Below, piece after piece: positions 8,353-16,050 of a stretch of 64,000 nt of DNA. This DNA comes from JAOUGY01 sp963785075 (GTDB lineage Bacteria; Actinomycetota; Acidimicrobiia; Spongiisociales; ZC4RG35). The notes under the pieces are model-generated. The model had not been told where the DNA came from. It did not search any database and worked only from the letters and a program-made list of their open reading frames with translations. Made by a program: the position numbers and the translations under genes. Position 1 is the stretch's first letter. Each line of letters begins with the position of its first letter. The stretch spans positions 1 through 64,000 of the forward strand of contig CAWATW010000010.1 in NCBI GenBank assembly GCA_963785075.1, written 5' to 3'.

Positions 8353-9231
8353 ATGGCAGGAGCCGGCCTCCGCGACACCCGTAGACGCATCAGAAGTGTC
8401 GAGGCGACGAAGAAGATCACGCGAGCGATGGAACTCATCGCTGCCGCGCGCATCCCCAAGGCTCAAGCCAGGGTGGTGTCTTCGAAGCCCTACTCGGAGA
8501 AGCTGATCGAGGTGATCCAGAACGTCGGCGGCGCCGCCGGTGGCGTGTCGCACCCGCTCCTCGACGTGCGCGAGGTGCGTCGGGTTGGCGTGGTGGTGGT
8601 TGCGTCGGATCGTGGACTGGCCGGTGCATACGCCACCAACGTGATCCGGTTGGCCGAGCGCGCCATCATCGCTCACACCAAGGCAGGACGAGACGTCACG
8701 TTGTACGTGGTGGGCAAGAAGGCGCAGACCTACTTCCGCTACCGCGGATACAGCATCCGACGAGCGTTTCTCGGAGTCACCGATACGCCGGGCTACGGCG
8801 ACGCTCGTGCGATCTCCAACCTGGTCATGGAGGAGTATGTCAGCGGTGAGGTCGATCAGCTCGACGCGTTCTACACCCGCTACCAGTCGGCAATGACGCA
8901 GGTCCCTTCGGAGTACCAGCTGCTTCCGCTCATCCCGCCGGAATCGGCGTCGGGGGAGCGTCAGGCCGTGTCGTACTCCTATGAGCCATCCCCGGCCGAG
9001 ATCCTTTCGAGGATCCTTCCACGCTACGTGGAGGCGGCCATCTTCAACATGCTGCTCGAGGCATCGGCTTCGGAGCATTCGTCGCGTCGGCGGGCGATGA
9101 AGGCCGCAACCGACAACGCCGAGGAACTGATCAGGATTCTCACGGTTCAGGCCAACCGTGCACGTCAGGCCGAGATCACCACCGCGATCACCGAGATCGT
9201 CGGCGGTGCCGAGGCTCTGGCCAACGACTAG
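8353..9231 (+). CDS. atpG: F0F1 ATP synthase subunit gamma
   Basis: Central rotor shaft, 292 residues. The conserved N-terminal helix RDTRRRIRSVEATKKITRAMELIAAARI lies at about residues 8-35, and the C-terminal helix (AMKAATDNAEELI) near residue 245 carries the catch-loop contact to beta. It sits 9 bases after atpA with a short GAGAGG ribosome site. Confidence 0.96.
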   Translation: MAGAGLRDTRRRIRSVEATKKITRAMELIAAARIPKAQARVVSSKPYSEKLIEVIQNVGGAAGGVSHPLLDVREVRRVGVVVVASDRGLAGAYATNVIRLAERAIIAHTKAGRDVTLYVVGKKAQTYFRYRGYSIRRAFLGVTDTPGYGDARAISNLVMEEYVSGEVDQLDAFYTRYQSAMTQVPSEYQLLPLIPPESASGERQAVSYSYEPSPAEILSRILPRYVEAAIFNMLLEASASEHSSRRRAMKAATDNAEELIRILTVQANRARQAEITTAITEIVGGAEALAND

Positions 9232-9260
9232 CCGACGAGTCATCAAGAGGAGCACATTCG

Positions 9261-10688
9261 ATGTCAGAAGCAAAGAGTCAGGGCAGGATCGTCAAGGTGG
9301 CGGGGCCGGTGGTCGACGCCGAGTTCCCGCCCGGTGAGCTGCCCGAGATCCTCCACGCTCTGGAGATCGAGTTCGAGCTCGGTGGTGAGCGCAAGCGTGT
9401 TCTGGCCGAGGTGGCGCAGCATCTCGGTGGAAACAAGATCCGCGCCATCGCCCTCGCTCCAACCGACGGTTTGACCAGGAATGCTCCCGTGCTGAACACA
9501 GGCGGACCGATCTCGGTCCCCGTCGGCGACCAGGTCCTCGGTCACATTTTCAACGTCTGGGGCGACTCCCTCGACGCGCCGGATCTCGAATTCGTCGGCG
9601 AGCGGTGGCCGATTCACCGTCAGCCGCCACGATTCGAGGATGTGGAGCCGCAGCGCAAGGTCTTCGAAACCGGTATCAAGGTTCTCGACCTCATCTGCCC
9701 CTACCTCGAGGGCGGCAAGATCGGTCTGTTCGGCGGTGCCGGCGTCGGCAAGACGGTGCTCATCCAGGAGATGATCAACCGTGTCGCCGGTCAGCATGGT
9801 GGTGTGTCGGTGTTCGCCGGTGTCGGCGAGCGGACCCGTGAGGGGACCGATCTCTTCCTCGAGATGCAGGAAGCCGAGGTCATCGACAAGACGGCATTGG
9901 TGTTCGGACAGATGGACGAGCCACCCGGCGTCCGCCTTCGGGTTGCCCTGTCGGCGCTCACCATGGCCGAGTACTTCCGTGACGTTCAGAACCAGGACGT
10001 GCTGTTGTTCATCGACAACATCTTCCGGTTCACCCAGGCAGGTTCCGAGGTATCCACGCTGCTGGGGCGGATGCCGTCGGAGGTTGGCTACCAGCCCAAC
10101 CTGGCAGACGAGATGGGATTCCTGCAGGAGCGCATCACGTCGCTGAAGGGCAAGTCGATCACCTCGTTGCAGGCCATCTACGTGCCGGCGGACGACATCA
10201 CCGACCCGGCGCCACACACGGCGTTCGCCCACCTCGATGCCACCACCGTGTTGTCGCGGCCCCTCACGGCCATCGGCATCTACCCGGCCGTGGATCCCCT
10301 CGACTCCTCGAGCCGTGCGCTCGATCCCCAGATCGTGGGTGAGCACCACTACAACGTCGCTCTGGAGGTTCAGCGGATCCTCCAGCGGTACAAGGACCTC
10401 CAGGACATCATCGCCATTCTGGGCATCGACGAGTTGTCGGAAGAAGACCGCCTGCTCGTTGGCCGGGCCCGCAGGATTCAACGATTCCTCGCACAGCCCA
10501 TGTTCGTGGCCGAGAAGTTCACAGGACAGGCCGGCGTCTACACGCCACGCGAAGAGTCGATCGCCTCGTTCAAGTCGATCATCGACGGCGAGATGGATCA
10601 GTACCCGGAGCAGGCGTTCTACATGGTCGGCGGTCGCGAAGATGTAGAGCGCAAGGCGGCGGATCTGGCGAAGTCCTCGGCGGCCTGA
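9261..10688 (+). CDS. atpD: F0F1 ATP synthase subunit beta
   Basis: Catalytic subunit. Walker A GGAGVGKT at residues 158-165, the GERTREG segment near 192, and the DELSEED-type loop read here as DELSEEDR near residue 392. 475 residues, full length. A long antisense open frame exists across this gene but is a codon-bias shadow. Confidence 0.97.
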   Translation: MSEAKSQGRIVKVAGPVVDAEFPPGELPEILHALEIEFELGGERKRVLAEVAQHLGGNKIRAIALAPTDGLTRNAPVLNTGGPISVPVGDQVLGHIFNVWGDSLDAPDLEFVGERWPIHRQPPRFEDVEPQRKVFETGIKVLDLICPYLEGGKIGLFGGAGVGKTVLIQEMINRVAGQHGGVSVFAGVGERTREGTDLFLEMQEAEVIDKTALVFGQMDEPPGVRLRVALSALTMAEYFRDVQNQDVLLFIDNIFRFTQAGSEVSTLLGRMPSEVGYQPNLADEMGFLQERITSLKGKSITSLQAIYVPADDITDPAPHTAFAHLDATTVLSRPLTAIGIYPAVDPLDSSSRALDPQIVGEHHYNVALEVQRILQRYKDLQDIIAILGIDELSEEDRLLVGRARRIQRFLAQPMFVAEKFTGQAGVYTPREESIASFKSIIDGEMDQYPEQAFYMVGGREDVERKAADLAKSSAA

Positions 10689-10707
10689 GCCCCGGAAAGG
10701 TTGATCG

Positions 10708-11040
10708 ATGGCCAAGAGCTTTCAGGTGGACGTGGTATCGCCGGAGTCCACGGTGTGGACCGGAGAGGCCGAGTTTCTCGTCGCCCGGACCACCGAAGGC
10801 GAGATCGGGATCCTCGCCGATCACGAGCCGGTGATGGCGGCGCTGACCACGGGCCCCGTCATCATCGAACACGGCAATGAGAAGACGACCATCGGCGTGC
10901 ATGGAGGATTCCTCCAGATTCTGGCCAACCAGGTGACGTTGATCACCGACCGTGCTCAGATCGCCGAAGGCGGTCGCGACGAGGCGACGAAGCTGGCGTC
11001 GGAGCTTCAAGAGCTCGAAGAGGAAGTACCTCCGGGCTGA
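10708..11040 (+). CDS. atpC: F0F1 ATP synthase subunit epsilon (short C-terminus)
   Basis: Residues 1-84 form the epsilon beta-sandwich (FQVDVVSPESTVWTGEAEFL, then GEIGILADHEPV). The regulatory C-terminal region is only about 25 residues (DEATKLASELQELEEEV), enough for one helix instead of the usual two-helix hairpin. If the end is genuine, the extended inhibitory form would be weakened; a lost frame near the end cannot be excluded given the errors elsewhere. It is the last gene of the operon and is followed by a hairpin repeat. Confidence 0.9.
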   Translation: MAKSFQVDVVSPESTVWTGEAEFLVARTTEGEIGILADHEPVMAALTTGPVIIEHGNEKTTIGVHGGFLQILANQVTLITDRAQIAEGGRDEATKLASELQELEEEVPPG

Positions 11041-11059
11041 TCGCTCCGACCCGTTCTTT

Positions 11060-11102
11060 GGGCCGTGGTCCGCCATTTTGGCGGACCTTAACCCTGGGTT
11101 CG
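11060..11102 (+). repeat. 43-bp hairpin repeat, family B, copy 1 (possible bidirectional terminator)
   Basis: Contains GGTCCGCC (11067-11074) pairing with GGCGGACC (11080-11087) around a 5-nt loop, then the short palindrome AACCCTGGGTT. Its reverse complement recurs at 50983-51025 with 37 of 43 positions identical. It lies between the convergent ends of atpC and the ParA gene and could end transcription from both sides. Confidence 0.8.
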
Positions 11103-11108
11103 CTCCGG

Positions 11109-12047
11109 TCAGGCGGGCACCATGCCCGCCATGCGGGTCAGGGCCTCTTCTCCGAGGTGGTCGTAGTCGTTGGCGAGAGCCTGGGCGGCGCTGCTGAACC
11201 GGAATACGGCATCCTCCAATCCGCGCTCCCGGATGCGAATCATGGCGCTCGACGTCGCCAGTGCCTGACCGGATCGGTCGCGGTACTCACCCGCGAGCAG
11301 GCCCCAGCGTCGCATGTCGAGGGCAGAACGTTCCGATCGACGGATCACCGTGTTGAAGACCGGACCTGCCCACGGAGCTTGCTCGGCGACCGCTTCGCGG
11401 ATCTCGTGAATCACCGCGGTGCTCTGGGTGTGGACGTCGAACAGGGCAACCCCCAGCATCCGCGGGGTTGGGATACCCAGTTCGGCCATACGCTCGATCC
11501 CATACTTGACCTGTTCGAGGCCGTCGATCGAGGCGAAGTCGGCGCGGATGGGAGCGAGAATCCAATTGGCGGCATGGATGCCCGCCTCGGCCATCGGGGT
11601 GGGTGCGGGCGGCGTGTCGATCAGCACGAGGTCGTAGTCCGACTCGATCGTGAGGATCGCCTCGCGCACGGCGAGCATGATCGTTGGATCCTCGCGGCGG
11701 ACGGTCGAGAGCATCTCGGACAACTCACGTGTATACGTGCCGGCGGGGATCAGGTCGATGCCCGGCCGAACGCGCGGCACCACCTCGAGGGGCGCGTAGT
11801 CGGCGATCGCCTCGAAAAGCGCATGACCATTGTCCCGAACGCCGAGCTTGCGCACGCCGAAGTCGCTGGCGAGGTTGGCTTGCGGGTCGAGATCCACCAC
11901 CAACGTCCGGATGCCCTTCATGGACGCGAGTCCGGCGAGGTTGGCGACGAGCGACGTCTTGCCGACGCCTCCTTTCCCGTTGGTGATGACGATCGTGGTG
12001 ACGGACGTGATGAATCTCCTGTTCTCCTGCTTGTTATCGAGTGTCAT
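11109..12047 (-). CDS. ParA/MinD-family ATPase (orphan)
   Basis: 312 residues with the deviant Walker A KGGVGKTS (residues 25-32), switch I DLDPQANLASDFG, and Walker B LVLIDTPPAPTPM. This is the ParA/Soj group of dimerising ATPases used to position DNA or protein cargo. No parB, parS-like repeat, gidB or rnpA neighbours it, so it is unlikely to be the chromosomal parA of the origin region; a cargo-positioning or regulatory role is possible. It converges on the ATP synthase operon. The N-terminal 17 residues before the first strand are variable, and an internal start is possible. Confidence 0.85.
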   Translation of the reverse strand: MTLDNKQENRRFITSVTTIVITNGKGGVGKTSLVANLAGLASMKGIRTLVVDLDPQANLASDFGVRKLGVRDNGHALFEAIADYAPLEVVPRVRPGIDLIPAGTYTRELSEMLSTVRREDPTIMLAVREAILTIESDYDLVLIDTPPAPTPMAEAGIHAANWILAPIRADFASIDGLEQVKYGIERMAELGIPTPRMLGVALFDVHTQSTAVIHEIREAVAEQAPWAGPVFNTVIRRSERSALDMRRWGLLAGEYRDRSGQALATSSAMIRIRERGLEDAVFRFSSAAQALANDYDHLGEEALTRMAGMVPA

Positions 12048-12074
12048 TGGGTCTGACTTGAGGGGTCGGCACGC

Positions 12075-12110
12075 AAATGGACCCGAGGCTCACAGCCCCG
12101 GGTCCCATTC
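12075..12110 (-). terminator. Hairpin between the spondin-domain gene and the ParA gene
   Basis: GGACCCGAGGCT at 12079-12090 pairs with AGCCCCGGGTCC at 12094-12105, one mismatch, 3-nt loop. It is followed on the minus strand by CATTTGCG, only weakly T-rich. It lies 24 bases after the stop of the spondin-domain gene. Confidence 0.55.
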
Positions 12111-12128
12111 GCAATCGCCGATGCTCGT

Positions 12129-12854
12129 TCAGCCGACCCGAGTGATTTCGATCATCGAGACCGGGTTGTGCCATCCGTGGACACCCGGCACCAGGTCGGC
12201 AATGCCCTGAATGCCGAGATGGTGCGTGACGACCCCACCTTCGGCCAGGTTCGGGTTGGACATTCCGGTGCCGCCCCGGTCGCCAAAGCCGGTCAGCTGG
12301 GCGCACGGGGGCACCAGGTCGGCCCAGGCCTCGGTGTTGACCTCGGTGCCGGCGTCGTAGGCGTCGGTGTAGGAGGTCGTGGTGTCACCGAGCCGGCTCG
12401 GCAGGCGAAGCCCGTCGGCGCCGGTGAAGCCGTCGTTCGTGCAGATGAGCATCGACACGTACGAGAACCACCGGGCGCCACGAGCGGCGTCGAGTGTGAA
12501 GGTCACCGACTGTCCCGGACCGATCGGCGGAAGTTCCTCTGAGGCGATGGCCACCGTCCAGTCGTACACGCCCCGGCTCGAGTCGAGGACGTCGGTGAAC
12601 GGGCCGAGATTCCCGTTCTCGGCGATCTGCTGGACCCCTTCGGAAGCCGGATGCCCGACCGTGAACGCATCGAAGCGTCGGAGGTGGGTAGCGGCGGCCG
12701 GAGGCGTCAACCATTGGCCGTCGGTCAGGTTGGAGACGGTGATCTCGTACGTCGAGACCGCCGGCGGTGCCGGCTTGGCGAGGGCCGCCGGTGCCGCCAT
12801 CACGGCGAACGCCAGGGTCAGTGCCAGGCCTGTCGCCAGTCGTCGTGAACGCAT
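12129..12854 (-). CDS. Secreted spondin-domain protein
   Basis: Starts at ATG 12854, chosen because GGAGAG lies 7 bases upstream and a classical signal peptide follows (MRSRRLATGLALTLAFAVMAAPAALA, cleaved after about residue 26). The mature part resembles the bacterial Spond_N domain: YEITVSNLTDGQWLTP near its start, an ASEGVQQIAENGN segment, WTVAIASEELPPIGPGQSVTF in the middle, and a C-terminal strand VSMIEITRVG. Such proteins are exported beta-sandwiches of unknown ligand, with a possible metal site in eukaryotic relatives. It has 241 residues. No anchor is visible, so it is secreted or loosely cell-associated. Confidence 0.75.
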   Translation of the reverse strand: MRSRRLATGLALTLAFAVMAAPAALAKPAPPAVSTYEITVSNLTDGQWLTPPAAATHLRRFDAFTVGHPASEGVQQIAENGNLGPFTDVLDSSRGVYDWTVAIASEELPPIGPGQSVTFTLDAARGARWFSYVSMLICTNDGFTGADGLRLPSRLGDTTTSYTDAYDAGTEVNTEAWADLVPPCAQLTGFGDRGGTGMSNPNLAEGGVVTHHLGIQGIADLVPGVHGWHNPVSMIEITRVG

Positions 12855-12950
12855 GTTCTCTCCTCGTGTCGGGGAACACGGAATGTGCCCCACTCGAGGA
12901 TCGATGGTGAACACGCTTTCTGGCGAGCCTCACAACGGGTGAGAAACTGC

Positions 12951-13403
12951 TCAGAAACCGTCGCCGCCCTTCGACAGGCCGGCGGCGAAATGCTCGACAC
13001 GCTCGGGAAACCCGTCACCGATGGCCCCGGCGATGATCGAGAACATCATTCCGGCCAGGAAGCTCCGTGGTCGGACCACCAACTCCACCTGAACCCGGTC
13101 GGGGAGGTTCATGGTTGCCAGCTCGACGGTGATGCTCCCGGTCAACTCGCTCGTGTCGATGTCGACGACCATCGACCGGGGCCGATTCGACGATACGACC
13201 TTGGCGTGGCCGGGGTAGCGCCGTCCGGCAACCGTCGCCGCAAACCTGAACCCGGTGAGGTTGCCATTCCCGTCGGTGGCGACGCCGTCGACGTCGTGGA
13301 CGCCGCCGATCTCAGCCCAGGTGTCTGGGTTCTGCAATGCCAGCCACGCTTGGTCGGGCGGTACGGCGAGATCGGAGACATGGAGAAAGATCTGTTCGGC
13401 CAC
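12951..13403 (-). CDS. SRPBCC-family protein (CoxG-like/polyketide cyclase fold)
   Basis: About 150 residues with a helix-grip ligand-binding pattern: FLHVSDLAVPPDQAWLALQNPDTW near the start, a GRRYPGHAKV strand, and a long C-terminal helix after MMFSIIAGAIGDG. A GTG at 13403 is the best start; the open frame continues upstream to 13712 but that part is low-complexity and unlike the family. CoxG proteins share this fold and occur with CO dehydrogenases, but this gene is 20 kb from coxMSL, so a link is not supported. Function is unknown beyond the fold. Confidence 0.6.
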   Translation of the reverse strand: MAEQIFLHVSDLAVPPDQAWLALQNPDTWAEIGGVHDVDGVATDGNGNLTGFRFAATVAGRRYPGHAKVVSSNRPRSMVVDIDTSELTGSITVELATMNLPDRVQVELVVRPRSFLAGMMFSIIAGAIGDGFPERVEHFAAGLSKGGDGF

Positions 13404-13508
13404 GGCGAGCGTGACTGTAGACCGGTCGTCGTCGGCCGTCAGCTGCTGCGAAGGGATCGATGGCGACCGGTCGATGCCGGGCACGACGGGAGAGGTGGAG
13501 AACAACGG

Positions 13509-13556
13509 GAGGGGCCGGAGAGTCGCCACCCCAGAACTGCGTTTCTCCGGCCCCTC
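13509..13556. repeat. Perfect 13-bp inverted repeat in a 341-bp gap
   Basis: GAGGGGCCGGAGA (13509-13521) and TCTCCGGCCCCTC (13544-13556) form a perfect stem with a 22-nt loop. It lies in the 13404-13744 gap between divergent genes. The gap also holds the -10 box of the DUF2087 gene; I see no further gene in it. The arms are GC-rich without a T-run, so it may be a regulatory hairpin or a remnant. Confidence 0.6.
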
Positions 13557-13744
13557 GACCCCCGGGAGGAGGGTCGTCTTGGTTGTGGTGGATTTGTATC
13601 GGCGGTTTGTGTCCGCTCGGTTTCTCCGTTGCTGCCGGGTGGTGAACGATGTGAAACACCGTGCACGTAGGATCACGAATGTGACAACGGTCCTGCACGT
13701 CCCCACGGCCACTCACGACACCGATCGTTTCTATCGTGGAGTGC

Positions 13745-14284
13745 ATGACCACGCCGACCGACTTCCTCCGCCTGGCGTTGGACCCCGTGCGGCTGGCGGT
13801 GCTCGGCCATGCGGTCTCGACGAGCGCAGACGCCGACCGGATCGCGCATCAGACGGGCTTCGAGACGCGCCGGGTACTCGAGGCGATCTCGACGCTCCGT
13901 ATGGCCGGACTCCTCGACGACAGCCTTCGGTTGGACCGTGACCGGTTGGTGGCGATCGCGCAGGCGATGCCCGCGGCAGAGCCGGTGGCGGACACGGTCG
14001 TGGAAGGGCCGTGGTCGTCCGAGGAGATCGAAGTGCTGTCGCGCTTCTTCGTCGGATCCCGACTGAAGGAGATCCCGGCGGTGGCGTCCAAGCGACTGGT
14101 GATCCTGGAGCGGCTCGTGCAGGAATTCGAACCGGGTATTCGATACGACGAGCGCGACGTGAACCAGATCCTCCTGGTTTTTCACCCGGACTACGCAGCT
14201 CTGCGGCGCTACCTGGTGGACCACGGTTTGCTCACCCGCGCCGACGGCGTGTACTGGAGGACCGGCGGTAGATATCAGTCGTAG
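13745..14284 (+). CDS. Winged-helix regulator with DUF2087 domain
   Basis: Residues 1-75 look like an ArsR/MarR-type winged helix (DPVRLAVLGHAVST, then ETRRVLEAISTLRMAGLLDD). The C-terminal half matches DUF2087: RLKEIPAVASKRLVILERLVQEFEPG, then YDERDVNQIL and DYAALRRYLVDHGLLTR. This pairing occurs in predicted transcription factors of actinobacteria. ATG 13745 is preceded by TATCGT (13732-13737) 7 bases away, fitting a leaderless transcript. It diverges from the SRPBCC gene and lies upstream of the PIG-L deacetylase gene, which has its own -10 box. The target is unknown. Confidence 0.8.
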   Translation: MTTPTDFLRLALDPVRLAVLGHAVSTSADADRIAHQTGFETRRVLEAISTLRMAGLLDDSLRLDRDRLVAIAQAMPAAEPVADTVVEGPWSSEEIEVLSRFFVGSRLKEIPAVASKRLVILERLVQEFEPGIRYDERDVNQILLVFHPDYAALRRYLVDHGLLTRADGVYWRTGGRYQS

Positions 14285-14341
14285 CGCATACGCCGGTCGG
14301 CTCATGTTGCGGGGGGTCTGCGCAGCACTAACGTCGTGGTC

Positions 14342-15187
14342 ATGCCCGGACTGATGGCGTTTCACGCGCACCCCGACGACGAAGTGATCTCGACAGGCGG
14401 AAGCCTGGCCAGGTACTCGGCGGCCGGCGAGCAAGTGGTGGTCGTGACTGCGACGGATGGTGCCGAAGGAGAGATCCACAACTACGACGACCCCGACTCG
14501 ATCAAGCCGGTGCTGGCCGACGTAAGGGCGAGAGAGATCGCTGCGGCGCTGGAAGTGCTCGGCGTTCCCCATCACGAGTTCCTCGGATATCGGGACTCAG
14601 GGATGATGGGAACCGCGCCGAACGATCACCCTGACGCCTTTTGGCGAGCCGACTTCATGGAGGCCACGGGTCGACTCGTTCATCTCATACGGCGCTATCG
14701 CCCCGACGTCATGGTGATCTACGACCCCTTCGGGGGATATGGGCATCCAGATCACATCAATGTGCACCGGATCGGGATGGCGGCGTTCGCCGGGTCGTCC
14801 GATTTGGGGCGCTTCCCTCTCGAAGACGGTGAGGAGGCATGGACACCGCACAAGCTCTACTGGGCTGCGTGGCCACGCACCAGGGTCAGGGCGATGGCCG
14901 ATGCAAGGTTCCAGGCCGGCGCGATCGACGCGGTCGAGCGTGACCGCATGTATCACGGTGGAACTCCCGACGACCACATCCACGCCTGGATCGACGTGTC
15001 CGACGCCATCGACCGCAAACTGTCGGCACTCCGGGCGCACCGGAGCCAGATTCCCGAGGACTGGTTTCTGCTGACGATCCCCGAAGAGCTCCGCCCCGTC
15101 ATGCTCGGCCGTGAGGCCTTCGTCCGTGTGTTCAGCCACGTCGACACCGAGAAGATCGAGTCCGATTTGTTCGCAGGACTGCGGTGA
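14342..15187 (+). CDS. PIG-L family deacetylase (MshB/Mca-like)
   Basis: The zinc motif HAHPDDE is at residues 8-14, and the second ligand cluster GGYGHPDH lies near residue 135. These metal-dependent amidases remove acetyl or cysteinyl groups from GlcNAc-inositol compounds: MshB in mycothiol synthesis, Mca in detoxifying mycothiol conjugates. The length (281) and the C-terminal region RAHRSQIPEDW fit the broad actinobacterial PIG-L group; I cannot decide between MshB, Mca and another substrate. ATG 14342 follows TAACGT by 7 bases, suggesting leaderless expression. The next gene overlaps its stop by 4 bases. Confidence 0.8.
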   Translation: MPGLMAFHAHPDDEVISTGGSLARYSAAGEQVVVVTATDGAEGEIHNYDDPDSIKPVLADVRAREIAAALEVLGVPHHEFLGYRDSGMMGTAPNDHPDAFWRADFMEATGRLVHLIRRYRPDVMVIYDPFGGYGHPDHINVHRIGMAAFAGSSDLGRFPLEDGEEAWTPHKLYWAAWPRTRVRAMADARFQAGAIDAVERDRMYHGGTPDDHIHAWIDVSDAIDRKLSALRAHRSQIPEDWFLLTIPEELRPVMLGREAFVRVFSHVDTEKIESDLFAGLR

Positions 15188-16005
15188 CCGCGGCTCGGCG
15201 GTGGGCAGAGCAGCTCGATGCCTGGGCGATACCTGATCACCTGTTGGCTGCCGTCGACGAGTCACCCTACGGCTGGTCCCAGACGCTCTGGAAGCGACGA
15301 TCGGAGCGCTCGCGCACCGAGGACGAGGAATCGGTCACCACCGCGATCGCCCGCCGATTGCTCACGCCCGCCGGCGCGCTGATCGACGTCGGGGCGGGGC
15401 GGGGCCGCGCCAGTCTCCCGCTTGCGGCCGAGGGCCACCCTCTGGTGGCGGTCGAAAGGAATCCCGACATGGTCGCCGGACTTCGTGAAGATGCTGCGCG
15501 GCTCGGAGTGAACGTTGCCATCGTCGAGATGGCGTGGCCCGAGGCGGCGGAGGAACTCGATCGCGTGTCGGTCGTGATTTCGGCTCACGTGGTCTACGAC
15601 GTTCCCGACATCGGTCCCTTCCTGACTGCCATGCACCGAGTCGCAACCTCCGGAGTCGTTCTCGAGATCACGCCCGCTCATCCGTGGTCGGGCATGGCTC
15701 CGTACTATCGAGCTCTCCACGACATCGACCGGCCCTCCGGCCCGACCGCGGCCGACCTCGTCGAGGTCATCGAAGAGGTCGTCGGCGTCGTCCCACAAGT
15801 CGAGTGGTGGGCCCGGAGCGGACAGATGTGGTTTTCTGATTGGGACGAGATCATCGACTACTACGGTCGGCGGCTGGTCCTGCCTCTGGAGCGTCGACAT
15901 GAGGTGCGTCCGCTCCTGGAGCCCGACGTGAGAGAGATCAATGGTCGTCTCTTCGTGGGAGACCCGGTGCGGCGACTTGCGACGATCTGGTGGCAGACGG
16001 TCTGA
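15184..16005 (+). CDS. Class I SAM-dependent methyltransferase
   Basis: Rossmann motif I LIDVGAGRGRASLPLA at about residues 66-81, an acidic VAVERNP end to strand 2, and SVVISAHVVYDVPD at motif III/IV. 273 residues. The GTG start overlaps the stop of the PIG-L gene (GTGA), so the two are coupled. The substrate is not evident; the C-terminal half (from about residue 180) carries many aromatic residues and may shape the acceptor site. Confidence 0.75.
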   Translation: MTAARRWAEQLDAWAIPDHLLAAVDESPYGWSQTLWKRRSERSRTEDEESVTTAIARRLLTPAGALIDVGAGRGRASLPLAAEGHPLVAVERNPDMVAGLREDAARLGVNVAIVEMAWPEAAEELDRVSVVISAHVVYDVPDIGPFLTAMHRVATSGVVLEITPAHPWSGMAPYYRALHDIDRPSGPTAADLVEVIEEVVGVVPQVEWWARSGQMWFSDWDEIIDYYGRRLVLPLERRHEVRPLLEPDVREINGRLFVGDPVRRLATIWWQTV

Positions 16006-16050
16006 CATGAGTTCGCCGAGAAGGCGTACATTGGAGTCGAAGGAGGTCTC

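Noticed and set aside
9264..10715. 483-residue open frame antisense to atpD
   Set aside because: Codon-bias shadow of the beta subunit gene; no family resemblance.
11109..12047. Chromosome-partitioning parA marking the replication origin
   Set aside because: No parB, parS-like sites, gidB, rnpA or dnaA are nearby.
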